Source: Isoetes taiwanensis
Taxonomy: Eukaryota > Streptophyta > Lycopodiopsida > Isoetales > Isoetaceae
Length of the DNA stretch: 64,000 nucleotides
Direction: 5' to 3'
NCBI GenBank assembly: GCA_021234155.1
Contig: JAJEKV010000058.1
Span: forward strand, 1,238,987-1,302,986
Shown here: piece after piece, positions 1 through 11,171 of the stretch
Layout: the number at the start of each line of letters is the position of its first letter
Position numbering within the stretch: the stretch's first letter is position 1
Program-made: the position numbers and the translations under genes
Notes under the pieces: model-generated
What the model was told of the DNA's origin: nothing
Seen by the model: the letters and a program-made list of their open reading frames with translations, nothing else
Databases searched by the model: none

Positions 1-217
1 TCAGATGATACTGAATCTGACAAAGAGAATGCTCTCAAAAATATCACCCCCAATGACATTGCTTGGGATGATGATGCCTACCTCACATGTCATCATAAAG
101 GTCTTGCGTCTGGCTAAGCCTAAAAGCAAGAAGGCCAAGAAAAAGAATATTCAAAAGTATCCGGATCTTCCAATACTCACAACAAACACAAGGTTGAGAT
201 CTAGAAAGGATTTTTAA
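1..217 (+). pseudogene. LINE ORF1 C-terminal tail
   Basis: Acidic then Lys-rich coding remnant directly upstream of the ORF2 start. The first 110 bases read open in frame 1 (Asp/Glu-rich, ending with a stop near 112). Frame 2 then carries a basic tail rich in Lys (around 118-215) that stops at 215-217. The frame change between them is a single slip. Position and basic character fit the end of a plant LINE ORF1, but no diagnostic ORF1 domain is visible because the window cuts it. Confidence 0.45.
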
Positions 218-257
218 GCCCCCTCCTTTTCTGCTTCCTTCTCTCAATTTACTCTTC

Positions 258-2460
258 ATGAAGATTCTCAGTTGGAATCTCAGGGGAATAAAAGGCCCTC
301 TGAAAAGAAGAAGGGCAATCTCTCAAATAAGAAATTATGATAGTGACATTATCCTTCTCCAGGAGCTTAGACTCCCAAATTTTTGAATGCTCAAACCTTT
401 ACAGATTAGATTGGCCATTTGGATTTTCTTGACCTGGATTGAAGCAACAGGTACATCTAGGTGGTCTTTGCATCATCACAGAAAGCACCTAAATCATAGC
501 TTGACTTACAATAGCCCATGTAAGACTTGGCAATGTCTGTTATACTTTCGAAATAATGATATTTCTTTTTGGTCATTAATATATATGCTTCCTCACGACT
601 CTAGAATCGAGGGGCTGGATCCCCTAGATATTTCTTCCCTCGGCTCGAGGTGTCGGACAAAGGGGTGCCCCTAGCCCCTTATCTATTTACATTTTCTTCT
701 TTGAAATGCTAACTAGGGTTATCTCTCATCTCCAATCTAGTGGACATATTATTGGTTTAAATCTACGACAACACCACAAATCTTTCAAATTCTTCAATAT
801 CTGGATGACTCTTTTACGTTTCCTCAAAAATGATTTGAACATCATTCACACCTTCACCATGTAGACCATTCATAACTTTGGTTCTGCCTCTGGGATCCAT
901 TTGAATAGAAATAAATGTATTATTATCATTGGGGAATTTAATCTGAGGATAACATTAAGATATTAAATGCATGGCCTCTTGAGACAACTCAACTTCTTGG
1001 CATGCCACTTTCTCTCAATCCTAGTCTCAAATGTCTTTGGACTCCCATTGTAGAAAGGATTAGAAAAAACTTAGTAATTATATGGCAAAAATCTTTCATT
1101 GGCGGGGAAGAACTATAATTGCAAACTCTGTCATTGCGACCTCCCACATTTACTTCTCATCGCACTTCTAGCTCCCAAATGCATTTATCGGCCCATTGAG
1201 AGAATAGTGAGAACTTCATATGGGGCAAGCATCATATGGTTAAGCGGACTTCAATTACGGGGAGCAAAATTCAAGGGAGGTCTTGGATGCAAAAATCTTA
1301 TTACGCAAAGCTATGCTTTGACCGGGGCAAACTCATCTGGAAAGCTTTGTTCATGAGCAATCCGAAGCTTCAATTTTTATCAATTATTGGCTTTCGTAGC
1401 CATCAAACAAACATGCTTCTATCACTCATAATTTGCCCCATTCAAACTTTTACAATTTTACAACTTTTGCCCCTCATATTTCTCCTCTCATGAGCAACAT
1501 GATTATTGCTTGGAATAAGGTTCATCGACTTTCGATCATTCTAGCACGGAGAAAAGTCCATCAACACAAGTATTTTAAATTCTAATTTCTCCAAGAGATA
1601 GCTCTACTCCTCTAGCTATCGGACATAAAAAAACTCTACAAAAATGGAAAGATTATAATATTCTTACTTTTGGTGATCTCACGATCAAAAAGCGGATGGA
1701 TTTCTGGACTAATTTGAAGCACAAGATCGAGTAGTTCTTACGGCCAATTCTCTTTAGATATATATATCACGAGAAGGTCGATCTGATTAATCCATGGATA
1801 ATCCTATTATTAATGATTGGACTCTTCTTGGTAAACCAAATTATAATGTCTCAAAGGTCTACCTCGGATGCTTAAACAAGTCACATGTGCCTTCAAAAGC
1901 AAAAATTATCTTGGGGCTTCTCGGATGACAAAAAGGCGTTTTAAAACATCGGCATTCTTATACGCCCCAAAATTTCATACTTTGTTTGGCTAATTGCAAA
2001 CAAAAGCGTACCCTAATTTGGAAATGATCTCTAGGCATTCAAACCAAATCACTCATCCTATAGACTCAAAAGCCCCTTGCCAGGCGGTAATGTGGAAACA
2101 CTTGAGCACGTCTTTGGGTGTGTCAAACTAACTTCTTTTTGTTATGGTTTGAAAATACTTTCAATATTCAATGCCACAACTGCTACCTATTTGGATTTTA
2201 TGATGAATGATGGCGGCTTTTATAAACTCTTTATGCTTTATTGCTCTATGGAATGTATGGAAGCATAAAGCGAGGATGTCATTATGGAGGTAAAAGCATA
2301 TCTACATCTTGGATAAAAACACAAGTTATTTATGACATTGAAATGGCTGCAACTAATTCATGCATGTAGATAAAAGATTACGTGGATAATAAATGGCATA
2401 GTATTGGTAATTTCATAGGCTCTCATCATCACATTCAAATTAAATTGTAATGTTACTCTT
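258..2460 (+). pseudogene. LINE ORF2: endonuclease, reverse transcriptase and zf-RVT relic
   Basis: Encoded an L1-type endonuclease/reverse transcriptase. The ATG at 258 opens the typical start MKILSWNLRGIKGP with a downstream DIILLQE (endonuclease family). Around 650-700 the RT motif QGCPLAPYLF can be read across a one-base slip. At about 798-812 the catalytic pocket reads YLDD. At 1090-1350 the post-RT region appears with RGRTIIANSV and GGLGCKNL, and near 2077-2130 the zinc-binding C-terminus with ETLEHVFGCVK. The segments lie in different frames with several stops, so no functional enzyme is encoded. The RT core is shorter than normal, implying internal deletions. Confidence 0.75.
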
Positions 2461-3342
2461 AGTGACATTGGAATGTCTTTACGCTAGATTACATGATGAG
2501 CCTTAGCGAGAGATTTTAGTACATCCCAGTTGAGCGGTGAATATAGACTTTTCAGGGGCGACGAGATTAGTTCATGACATCGATTACCGCGATGATGGAT
2601 TATGGGCCGGGCCTAGTCGGGGGGCATTCTGGACATTGATATTCACGATATCGGATCATGAAATTGATTGGGCAATAGAGTTTTCTTGAGGGCACCTACC
2701 TAATGAATACGGTTGTGGTGGTTTCTAAAAGCAATAGCGAGAAGGATGGCAGACCAACAATTTGAGTACTTTCACCGAGAGAATGCTACTACCACCACAG
2801 GATGCTTGGCGGATGCTTATGGCACTCGATCACCACGATGTCCTCAACCAATCTTTGTGGGTTAATTCAAAGGCTAAAGCGGGGAAATGGTAACATTCTC
2901 ATTTTGCAACGGACTTCGGTAAACCTCGACTACCTTCACTCATATCATTTCCAACCAAATATCCTTTCAATTCCCAACTCCACGACTGAAATTTCATCAC
3001 CCGTCCTCATGATCCCGGCTATACCTATTTATCCTTCACTTTTGAGTCCTATAAGAGCATTACTTGGGATCTCTGGGTTTTTTGTCTACATGATCTTTTG
3101 CTCTGATTTACTTGAGAGTTGTTCAATTTTTCAATCTCCTTTTTGGTTCAACTTCGGTTCGCGGCCTCTGAGGGTTTCATGTCTTTCACAAAGGCGGAGT
3201 CCACCACCTCCCTAATTATACACATTTTTGCTATGCATATAGCACAACATTTATTTATGTTAATTGATTGCAAGTTTAATTGGTAGCCAACTCTATGGCT
3301 CACTCACACTAATGTACCTTTTCTAAAAAACCCCATTCTCTC

Positions 3343-3365
3343 AAAAAAAAAAAAAAAAAAAAAAA
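3343..3365 (+). repeat. Poly(A) tract at LINE-A 3' end
   Basis: Twenty-three consecutive A residues directly follow CTCTC and end LINE-A. This is the expected mark of target-primed reverse transcription. I could not identify a target-site duplication because the 5' end is outside the window. Confidence 0.85.
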
Positions 3366-3565
3366 GGAATGTCACTGGAGATCAACATGCCTATGAGATG
3401 AACACACCACTACACCTCTTTATGGCTCTTGCCCCCATTCACTTTATATCACAACAATTGATCATCGTCGTGTAATGGAGATCAACATGTCTATGAGATG
3501 CACACACCACACCTCTTTATAGGTCCTGCCCCCATTCACATTATATTGCAACAATTTATCACCAT
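3366..3565. repeat. Two-copy tandem duplication, about 105-bp unit
   Basis: A sequence containing GGAGATCAACATG, a CACACCAC run, CTCTTTAT, and TGCCCCCATTCAC appears at about 3372-3465 and again at about 3476-3565 with few substitutions. It sits exactly between the LINE poly(A) and the copia relic. The TCCTGCCCCC core faintly resembles the 3' body of the SINE at 43.9 kb. Confidence 0.6.
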
Positions 3566-3570
3566 CATTA

Positions 3571-4595
3571 GCTTTGTAGAATAGGCTTTGGAGACCAATC
3601 TTGGTTTTTGGAAAGTGAAAGCCGATTGAAGCGTGTATAATTAGCAACTTGGCCTCAACTCCTCATTGTTGTGGTATATGTTGATGATGATTTGATTTTA
3701 GCGGCTTACTCGACGATGTGTTAATAAAGCGGACTAAAGGGCATTGGCATCCATTTCATATGGTGATTTAGGCCCTTTGAAGTATTTTATGGGCATCAAG
3801 TGTTGCGAGATCTTATGCATAAAATTTGTCACTATTCACGGACCAAGGCTATTGAGTCTCTTTTGGCCAAGCTATAATATGCTTGGCTCGACTAATAAGT
3901 ACTTTTCTTTTGCAATCCATACTAATCTCACCTTTGATATTTATTCCAACAAAATAAAAGCCATCGATGATATGATTGGCTTACCTTACCATAGTGTTGT
4001 TGGCTCACTCATGCATTTCATAGTGCGTACTACTGCTGGGACATTTACGAAAGTGTTATTACGGTGAGTGGGTTCATAGAAAAACCGGGTCCTTCACGGA
4101 TATCATGAAGTGCGTGCGCGACAAACCTCTAATATGGGCATATGTTATCAAGGTGTATCAAAAGGACACGTGCACTTAAAGGTTTAATGGATGCAGTTAT
4201 GCTAGTAATTTGGACACTAGAAAGTCACGTACTAGCTTTACGGGGGGTGAGATGGACAAGCAAGAAGCAGAAGGCTACTGCCGTGAGCAAATGCGAGTCT
4301 GAGTATATGGCCATTTGGTGCAGCTACGAAAGAAGCCATTTGTCTTAGGCGTTTGCTTAAAAATTTGGGAAATGAACAAGCAAAGCCTACAGTTATCATG
4401 CATAACAACAAGGAGTTATCATGCATCATGACAATAAGGCTGTTGTTAGTCTTGTCAACATCACTTCAACACAAGAAAAAGTGGAAGAAGACAAGGTGGC
4501 ATTAAATATTTGAGTACAAATTACATGACTGCAGATGCAATGACTAATAAGCCTTTGGCAAGAAGAGATTTTTGGAATGTTTAGATGAAATGGGA
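3571..4595 (+). pseudogene. Ty1/copia pol relic (RT C-terminal half and RNase H)
   Basis: Remnant of an LTR-retrotransposon polyprotein. The RT palm motif VVYVDDDLIL is at about 3667-3700, followed by DLGPLKYFMGI at 3765-3795. A region resembling the conserved YHSVVGSLMH block lies at 3985-4020. RNase H remnants follow: an equivalent of SKKQKATAVS with EYMA at 4255-4315, then AATKEAICLRRLLKNLG in a shifted frame at about 4320-4372. The typical copia end NYMTADAMTNKPLARRDF is at 4523-4575. These names rest on well-known copia motifs. Frame slips and stops separate the blocks. Gag, integrase and LTRs are not visible, so this is a fragment. Confidence 0.75.
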
Positions 4596-4599
4596 ATGC

Positions 4600-5466
4600 T
4601 TAGTGTTTGAGTAATCTGGTCTTGTAAGTTGTACATGCAGGATGGCAGTGCATATTGAACAACTCAATTTTGTTTGAAGCTTTCGCATAAAGAATATATT
4701 TTATAAAAAAAGGTGCAGGTGAAACAGCTACAATGGGAAGGATATTGTTCACGGGCAACAGAAAAATAGAGGAAATAGTTTTAGGGGCTTTATTATAAAA
4801 CATGCAGGGGAAGCAGATAGGTTCTGTAGTGTGGCAGCAGGAGCTACGTCTTTCTCGCTAGCATATAAAAAGGTTTGAGATTACTGTTTTTAAGGGGAAG
4901 TCAGCTTTGGTGAGCTTTGAAAGTGGAAGAATGGAGCTTTGACAAAGGAGGAATGGATGCTGCAAGCAAACAATAACCTGGAAATCAGAATTGTCGTGGT
5001 AAGAATCGTCTTAGATTAGAAGGTGATGTTCCTTAGGTTAAGGAAAGACTGCGCACATGCAAGCCGTTTGGGGTTTCTTATTTGGGAACCGACCATCCAT
5101 ATATATCAGAGGAATTAATGCAAAACCAATCCTTTCAAACCTGTGTGAAAGTTCCGGCTATGGCGTCTGTAGATCTCTGCGCTACCCTCTTATTCGCAGC
5201 GTTTTCCAGGTTCCATGGCGGAAGAATGACGCGACGCCTTATTTGCAAGACTGAAGTTCTGTTTCCAAGTTGTGGATTCGCTGTTTAGATTAAGAAGCTG
5301 GCTTTTTGAAGCATCTGGAGTTAGATCTTCAAGGTTTGAAGGTAAGACATCTGCTATCTCTGTTATAGCAGCAGATTTACTTAGAACCAGGCCCTGAGAT
5401 TTAGGGTCCAAGCCATGAGGTTTGGCATCTGAAACAAACGATTTTCGTAGCAGTCATTAATCTAAC
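4600..5466 (+). promoter_or_regulatory. Upstream/leader region of the membrane-glycoprotein gene, no recognised gene
   Basis: About 870 bases between the copia end and the open membrane-protein region. A TATA-like CATATAAAAAG lies at about 4861-4871 and another T/A-rich box, CATATATAT, near 5099. A 65-codon open frame with an ATG at 5057 (MQAVWGFLFGNRP...) could be leader or a small exon, but I recognise nothing in it. There is no convincing in-frame ATG for the following gene, so the true first exon may be here. Confidence 0.25.
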
Positions 5467-7318
5467 TTGATTTCCATCATTTTGCTTGTGATACTAGTAA
5501 AAACAGTTTGTGCTCAATATTATCCTGATTTGGCAACACAAGACAGCAACAAATCTTGTCCTGTAAAAACACTCTTTGCCACCTCCAATGATCCATTTTA
5601 TAATTGGATTAGTCGCTCTTATCTTGCCCTTGGGTTTGGGACTAAAGAAATGATAACAAATCAAGAGGCCGGAATAGCCTACAGGAAACTTAGTGCATGG
5701 AGAGTGGCAAAATACTATGAGGATGATAGGATGCTTCTGTTCGGTTCCCCAGAGCCACATGTCTTGGGAGGATCCTTTAGCAAAGGCAGCAAAAATGCTA
5801 TTGCCCGGATGGCAGTAAATTGGGGTTTGAGCATCAGAAGTTGTGGTTCTTACTTATCCCTACTACGATTATATGGGGTCAAACTTGTGCCTTTACACTA
5901 TATTGCTAGTAAAAAAAATGGAAATGTCACCTTCAAGACCCTCATGGCAGAGATACCTTATGTGTATAATAACATCACAAGTGATGTTAAGTATCTCATA
6001 AATTGGGTCAGCAATGCTCACACATCTGGAGCAGTTGGAGAAAATCGGACAATTGTAAAGAGAGGTGAAGATAGTTGGTACTACATGAATCCACTATTAG
6101 ATTCTACCTGTACCAGAAATATGTCAATAGCCTACATACCTGATTTGGCTGCTTTCTTGCATAACAACTATCTTATTTGCCGTTGTGTGGGAAATGTATG
6201 TGTAAAGTCAGAGTCTTTTGGCATTCACACTGGGGCTTTCATAAATGCAAGTGGATGTAAAAGTCTTGATTCTTACTGGATATCATATGATGACGGAATA
6301 TGGCTCAGCATTGGATGCTTATTATTTTCTCAACTCCACCTTGACCACATCTTATAACTTCCCGGATTCTATTGACCAAGGCAATGTTACTCAAATGGAG
6401 GCTGTCAGAATATGTTTTGAGAGATGGTTAAGAAACAACATGACTTCAAGTATCGAGGATGCTTGTGCTAATTATAGCCTAATTAATTATGATACAGAAG
6501 TAGTAAAAAATTGGACAAGTCTGCAAATAAGATATCGGGTGAGTTTAATTTCAAGCAGTATTAAGCAAGCAGCAAAAGCTGCAGACGATTGCGATGAAGT
6601 CAAAGAGCTGGACAAGATATGTTCATATGATCTTCTGTCAAGTAATATGAAGCAAGAAATAGAGAGCATAATAGAAGGAGCTGGACTTTGCGCAAAAAGA
6701 ATGGGAAAGCATGGCCTCAAAACGCCATGATGTTTACATAGATATCGTCACGGCTCTACTAGCTGTGTTCACTACCACAAGTATAGTATGCAGTGAGACA
6801 ATGGTGAGAATAGAGCAGAAGGTAACTGAATTTGTGCAGCTGGGTTTCAGAGGTATGTTGGCTGCAAAAGCGCACAAGGTAAGTAGTTGGGAAACAGGTC
6901 CTGTAGGTGGAAATGAAGCAGCAATTGAACAAGGAAAAGTAGAAGAGAAAAAGGGAGCAGAAGAAAAAGAAGCAAAAATTTTTACTTCAGAAGGGTGGAG
7001 CATCATTGTGAGAGTAGCTCTAAGGGTTTTGGTACTAATTGGAGTGATCTCACAATCCCTATACACAGCTTGGAATAGCCTCCAGGCATTAGAGTCTGGG
7101 CCAAAACCTGGGTGGAGTCAAACTTATCAGTACCAGCCAAAACAAGACGTAGCTTTTCTCGTTACCACTACGTCTACTATTGAGGTAAAAGCCATGAACA
7201 CCACTCTTATTTGGGTGGCTATCTCCTATGTCCCTACGTGTTAATCATAATGCCCTTCATCTATTACCATCTAAAGAAATATACTCTACAAGTAGAGAAG
7301 AATAAAATCAAAGAATAG
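5467..7318 (+). CDS. Unrecognised secreted-domain, three-TM membrane glycoprotein (frame-slipped)
   Basis: I do not recognise the family. About 617 codons read across four segments: frame 1 (5467-~6297), frame 2 (~6290-6715), frame 3 (6711-~7213), frame 2 again (7214-7318, ending TAG). It opens with a signal-peptide-like stretch LISIILLVILVKTVCAQ, then a roughly 400-residue putative ectodomain with about eleven N-glycosylation sequons (NKS, NVT, NIT, NRT, NMS, NAS, NST, NMT, NYS, NWT) and around a dozen Cys, including CRCVGNVC. TM1 is near 6729-6790, a Lys/Glu-rich loop follows at 6900-6985, TM2 is near 7005-7060, and TM3 near 7205-7285 contains CPYVLIIMPFIYYHL, followed by a Lys-rich tail. 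Frame 1 has a stop at 5458-5460 and starts with TTG, so the initiator Met is missing or lies in an upstream exon. The slips are single-base scale: either a recent pseudogene or sequence error. The unbroken protein character argues for a real gene. Confidence 0.6.
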
Positions 7319-8267
7319 ATACATCCCGACCCTATTTCCTTTTGATCATCGTGTTATATGTGTTACCACTGTACTATATATTATAACTAATAGCGGTTGC
7401 CCGGCGTTCTTTGGGCATAAGTTAAGGGACATCAATGATAAAGTAGCGGTGATCTGCAGAGATCTTGAGGTGCTGCTCACCACTCGATGCATTATCCTTT
7501 CTTTCAATGCTTTAGCTTGCTTTCTAATTCTTTCCTCTATTAGAAGTTTTTGCATTCATGGTTTTGGGCCTAGAATAGCTTGATGCATTGACAAAGTTTT
7601 TTAATGTCTTCCATGTCTGTTAGAGTTGAAGCATGAGTCCAGACTTGCTTTGATGGATTTCCCTTTTTCCTCCTAAGAAACCCTCTTCATTTCCCCTCTT
7701 CTTTTTTTTGCTTCTCTCTCGCATTAACTCACGTTGTTAGATGGTGTTCTCCTTGAATCAATTCACGGCCACAGGTTGCTGTTTTGATTTAATAAGGAAA
7801 AGAGGCATAAATCTGGGCTGTATATTTGCTTTACAATCTGGATCTTGTTGATCTATCACCTTTCTAGTTTGCAATTTCTATAATCGTAAGTAATGGTGCC
7901 CGGGTACATGTAGATGATCAGAGAGAAAAAAAATGGCAAGCATAAACGAACATTGTAATCTTGAGATAAGCTTCACTTGGAATATATTATAAACTTCAAA
8001 GCTTCTTCGTTTTAATATGGGGAATTCATGGGCAAAATTGGAGACACGTCGTTATACATAATGGGAAAAGTGCATTGCTAGGCTATAAGGCGATTGTTGT
8101 ACACGACTCCATATTAGCTAGATTTCCACTAACGGCAATGGCAGTATGCATCCAAAATAGAAGCCAATAGCAAATTCCCATGTCACATTTTGTCGTTCAT
8201 CCCTCTTTCCTTTAGTTGCAATAGCTGTATAACTGGAACTATTTTTGTTGTTGCCGTTGAATTTTCA
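7319..8267. other. Non-coding region downstream of the membrane-protein gene
   Basis: AT-rich sequence with no supported gene, repeat copy or RNA. It would contain the 3' untranslated region of the preceding gene. The scattered short open frames have no protein-like composition. Confidence 0.4.
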
Positions 8268-8295
8268 TTCTACCGGGCAATATTGCCCGGTAGAA
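8268..8295. repeat. Perfect 28-bp palindrome
   Basis: Two abutting 14-base arms (TTCTACCGGGCAAT and its exact reverse complement) with no spacer. The dyad is GC-rich in the arms with ATAT-like centre, inside AT-rich flanks, and the symmetry stops abruptly at 8267/8296. It has no loop, so it is not a terminator-like hairpin. It may be a junction of a fold-back element or a binding site. Confidence 0.9.
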
Positions 8296-8345
8296 GCTTT
8301 AGAGTAGAAACTGCCGGCAATTCGAAGTTACTACCTGGAAAACTA

Positions 8346-8508
8346 TGGGCCACATCATTTTGAAAGCTGCCTTTAGTGGAAATCCAGACTTATTTGGAAT
8401 AACATTCGACAATTAATAAGATCCAAGAGGCCTCCCTAGCTGCATCTCAAGATCTTGATATTCGTTTTTCTGCTTTGGACGCTATCCAGGATGAGGATTG
8501 ATCCATTG
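8346..8508 (+). other. Short coding-like island, unassigned
   Basis: Two adjacent stretches have strong protein character in different frames: MGHIILKAAFSGNPDLFGIT from about 8346, then KIQEASLAASQDLDIRFSAL and AIQDED before a stop near 8502. The second could be a terminal exon after an AG at about 8423. The amphipathic second part looks helical. I recognise no family, and chance cannot be excluded over so short a span. Confidence 0.2.
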
Positions 8509-9117
8509 TTTTCTTAAAGGTAGTATATCTTTAAAGGTTTTGCACTTAGTTATAATGGTATATCATCAGGCAAAGCCGTCGGGAAGTTATTCTAGCAATT
8601 ATATTTCAGGGATTGTCCGATTTTTTTATTTAAGATTCTATTATTAGAGTTATGCTCTTTGTTGGATACTTGCTAAAGTCTGTTTTACGGCTTTACGGTT
8701 TCCATGAGCTTTATTGTAAACTTTTACGGCTTCCTTCCACTTGCAAATTCCACCTTTTGCATGCCATCTACATCCCACAATCACAAAGATAGTCACCCTA
8801 GCTAGATGCAAGCAAAAATAGGAAGAATGGCTTCCAAGCTCCATGATCTCTGAATCCTAAGAAACTGCCCTAACAAAGTAGAACTTACCAGCTCATGACC
8901 AATAACCTCTGCTGCAGAAATTAATTTGGAACAAAATGTTTTTCTAGAATATGTTTTTGAAAAACATTGTTAAATATAAGCTGGCGAATCTTTCCATGTG
9001 TAAGCAGATAGAATGATGCAGGAGGTGTCTACGTGTGTCTGTTATCAACACATAATAAGAAAATAATATTGTCGCATAAATTATAGAGGGACTGTTTATC
9101 TGATATGCACAATATGT

Positions 9118-9660
9118 AGGCCCATGATCCAGATCTGTGAGACAAATAAAACATACTCAATTGTTATGGCTGGTGCATGGAGTACTTGCCTGATGATCCT
9201 GGATTCCTGCACACGTAGATAGCAAACAATTTATGTTTTCATCCTATCCCATCCTAGGTATATTTCGAAATTGCAAATTCAAATGATGCAAGGACTCAGA
9301 CATTAAAGAAAAGAAAGAAGCTATAGAAGACTAAAAATTTGGATTGAAACAAATATTTTTGTACTTACCTTCATTCTCGAATTGTGGATCATAGGCCCAT
9401 GATCCGGATCGTGAACAAATAAAACATACTCAATTGTTATGGCTGGTGCATGAATTACTTGCACGATGATCCTGGATTCACGCACATAGATAGCAAACAA
9501 TTTATGTTTCATCTATCCCATCCTAGGTATATTTCGAAATTGCAAATTCAAATGATGCAAGGACTCAGACATTAAAGAAAAGAAAGAAGCTATAGAAGAC
9601 TAAAAATTTGGATTGAAACAAATATTTCTGTACTTATCTTCATTCTCGAATTGTGGATCA
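9118..9660. repeat. Tandem duplication, two copies of about 270 bp
   Basis: Copy 1 runs from about 9118 to 9391 and copy 2 from about 9393 to 9660. Both start at AGGCCCATGATCC and end at GAATTGTGGATCA. The copies are nearly identical apart from a handful of substitutions and one-to-four-base indels (period 275 at the left, 269 at the right). High similarity means the duplication is recent relative to the surrounding decayed elements. No protein-coding character. Confidence 0.85.
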
Positions 9661-10130
9661 GTTTAAAAGTTTGATGCACAAATGCTTCCAGCTGTGAAAT
9701 GCTTCAACCATTATATCTTCAAGAAATCATACAACACGAATTTGTCATAGCGCTTCTTACAGATAGACTTTACTTTTGTAGAAAAGCGTAAACAAGAAAG
9801 TGGGAAGCAAAGAAAGTGGCAAAAACATTGGTCTAAAGCTTTCCATCGCTTCTATTATTTTACTTGGTTGCCATGATAATGAGAGTTAGATTCACGTTGC
9901 CCTCTCTTCATTATAATCTTCTACCATCTTACTTGTTTTGTAAAGAGAAATAAATAAGAGCAAAGCATACCTTGTAAGATTGCAAGAGAGGACCAACATA
10001 TCGAGAGGCTGCTTAGTATTAATAATACGTGATGTTTTTCATGGAATAAAATGCCCTTAATGGCAATTTAATCGAGGAAGCTATCAGAATTATATAAATC
10101 AATATGGCTTGCAACATTCTACTCAAGCAT
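9661..10130. other. Intergenic, nothing recognised
   Basis: AT-rich sequence after the tandem duplication. I see no gene, repeat copy or RNA in it. Confidence 0.4.
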
Positions 10131-11060
10131 TTCACGGACTATGTTACTCATAAACCTCACAACAATCTATAATGCTTTTCCTTCGACCTCAAATGATTGT
10201 CCAACAAAGAATGCGGCAACAATAGGTTCTGCAACAACAAAGTAAAGGGGAATGCTCACAGAATAAATACTATTTTGTTTTATAAAGATATTGCTTCGAT
10301 TAATAAGAAATTATTTGCTTTGTCGCAATCTACAGAGCAATCTCTAGAGCCCATTATAAGACTTATTGGCTCAAATACAAATTTGAGAGATCAAAATTTG
10401 GATCATCTTGTTGCTCATTCAAGCTCCATTCTCCTTATTTTGCACTCCGGCCAAGGGATGTTGGTATGGGGCTGAGAACCAACCCTAAGGCTATGTTGTT
10501 CAATGCTCCTAAGATGATCTGAGATCGTGAGTCCTGTGCTCCGGTGTATCATGCGGGGATTATGTTAACCACAACTTGTCAAGGCAATAAAACCACCACC
10601 AACAAAATGAATGTATACTCCGATTCTCATGTGAGTAGAGACAAATGGAGAGACAAAGCGCTCGCGGTGCCATTGTGGTTGCGGATCCTTCTTCCATTGC
10701 CTTGCTCTAATGCACCGCGACTATTATTATCGCTGAAAATATTTGAGGTGTACATTGAGGGTTAGGAGAAGTTTTGGCGGCAGATAAATTTTGCAAAACT
10801 TTGGAAGAGGTCACAAGAAAAACCCAAAACCATGTTGAGAGTCTCTTTGGGAGCTTGGGTGTAAACTCCGAGCTTCCTGAGCTCCCTAAATCTAAACTCG
10901 ATAATATATATAGCAGTTAACTGAGAGCACTTCATTATTTGGAAGCCCGCATTTGCTAGTCAGAAGGTAAAAAAAACCCGTGAGCATCTGGATAAAACTA
11001 TTAACTCAAAATCACGGGCCGTCCTATTTTGAGTGGTCCATTACTTACATAGACATTTAT
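10131..11060 (-). mobile_element. 5' part of an LTR retrotransposon on the minus strand (leader and gag start)
   Basis: Read on the minus strand, 11060 down to 10775 matches the block at 46211-46450: the motif GCTAGTCAGAAGG, AGCTCCCTAAATC and a start context around a gag-like ATG (MVLGFSCDLFQSFAKF, about 10835 downwards). The copy at 46288-46300 has a near tRNA-iMet primer-binding site between LTR end and leader; here that site is eroded. The rest down to about 10130 is Asn/Gln-rich on the minus strand with many stops. Assignment as LTR element rests on this leader layout, not on pol motifs. Confidence 0.45.
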
Positions 11061-11129
11061 CTTAACATATATAAGACAATTTTCATTTTTTGATGCTAAT
11101 ATTTTTCTCAGGAAAAAACTGAGAGGAGA

Positions 11130-11171
11130 ACACGTGTCTTTAAAACACGAGAGAGACACGTGTCTTTAAAA
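11130..11171 (+). promoter_or_regulatory. Pair of ACGT-core (G-box/ABRE-like) motifs in a 26-bp direct repeat
   Basis: ACACGTGTC occurs at 11130-11138 and again inside GACACGTGTC at 11155-11164, each followed by TTTAAAA. The palindromic CACGTG core is the G-box bound by plant bZIP and bHLH factors, and the ACACGTGTC form is typical of ABA-responsive elements. They lie about 370-400 bases upstream of the first plausible start codon (11528) of the plus-strand gene. No clear TATA box was seen between. Confidence 0.4.

Larger units (their letters stand above)
1..3365 (+). mobile_element. Decayed L1-type LINE retrotransposon (LINE-A), entering from the left edge and ending in poly(A)
   Basis: A non-LTR retrotransposon relic. 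The tail of ORF1 is at the left edge, ORF2 begins near 258 with an endonuclease-like start, reverse-transcriptase and C-terminal zinc-binding motifs follow in order, and a run of 23 A ends it at 3343-3365. The region between about 2450 and 3340 has no recognisable protein and would be the 3' untranslated part, or includes other inserted sequence. ORF2 spans only about 2.2 kb, whereas plant L1 ORF2 is usually near 3.5-4 kb, so large internal deletions are likely. Stops and frame changes occur throughout, so this is dead sequence. The 5' end lies outside the window. Confidence 0.8.
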
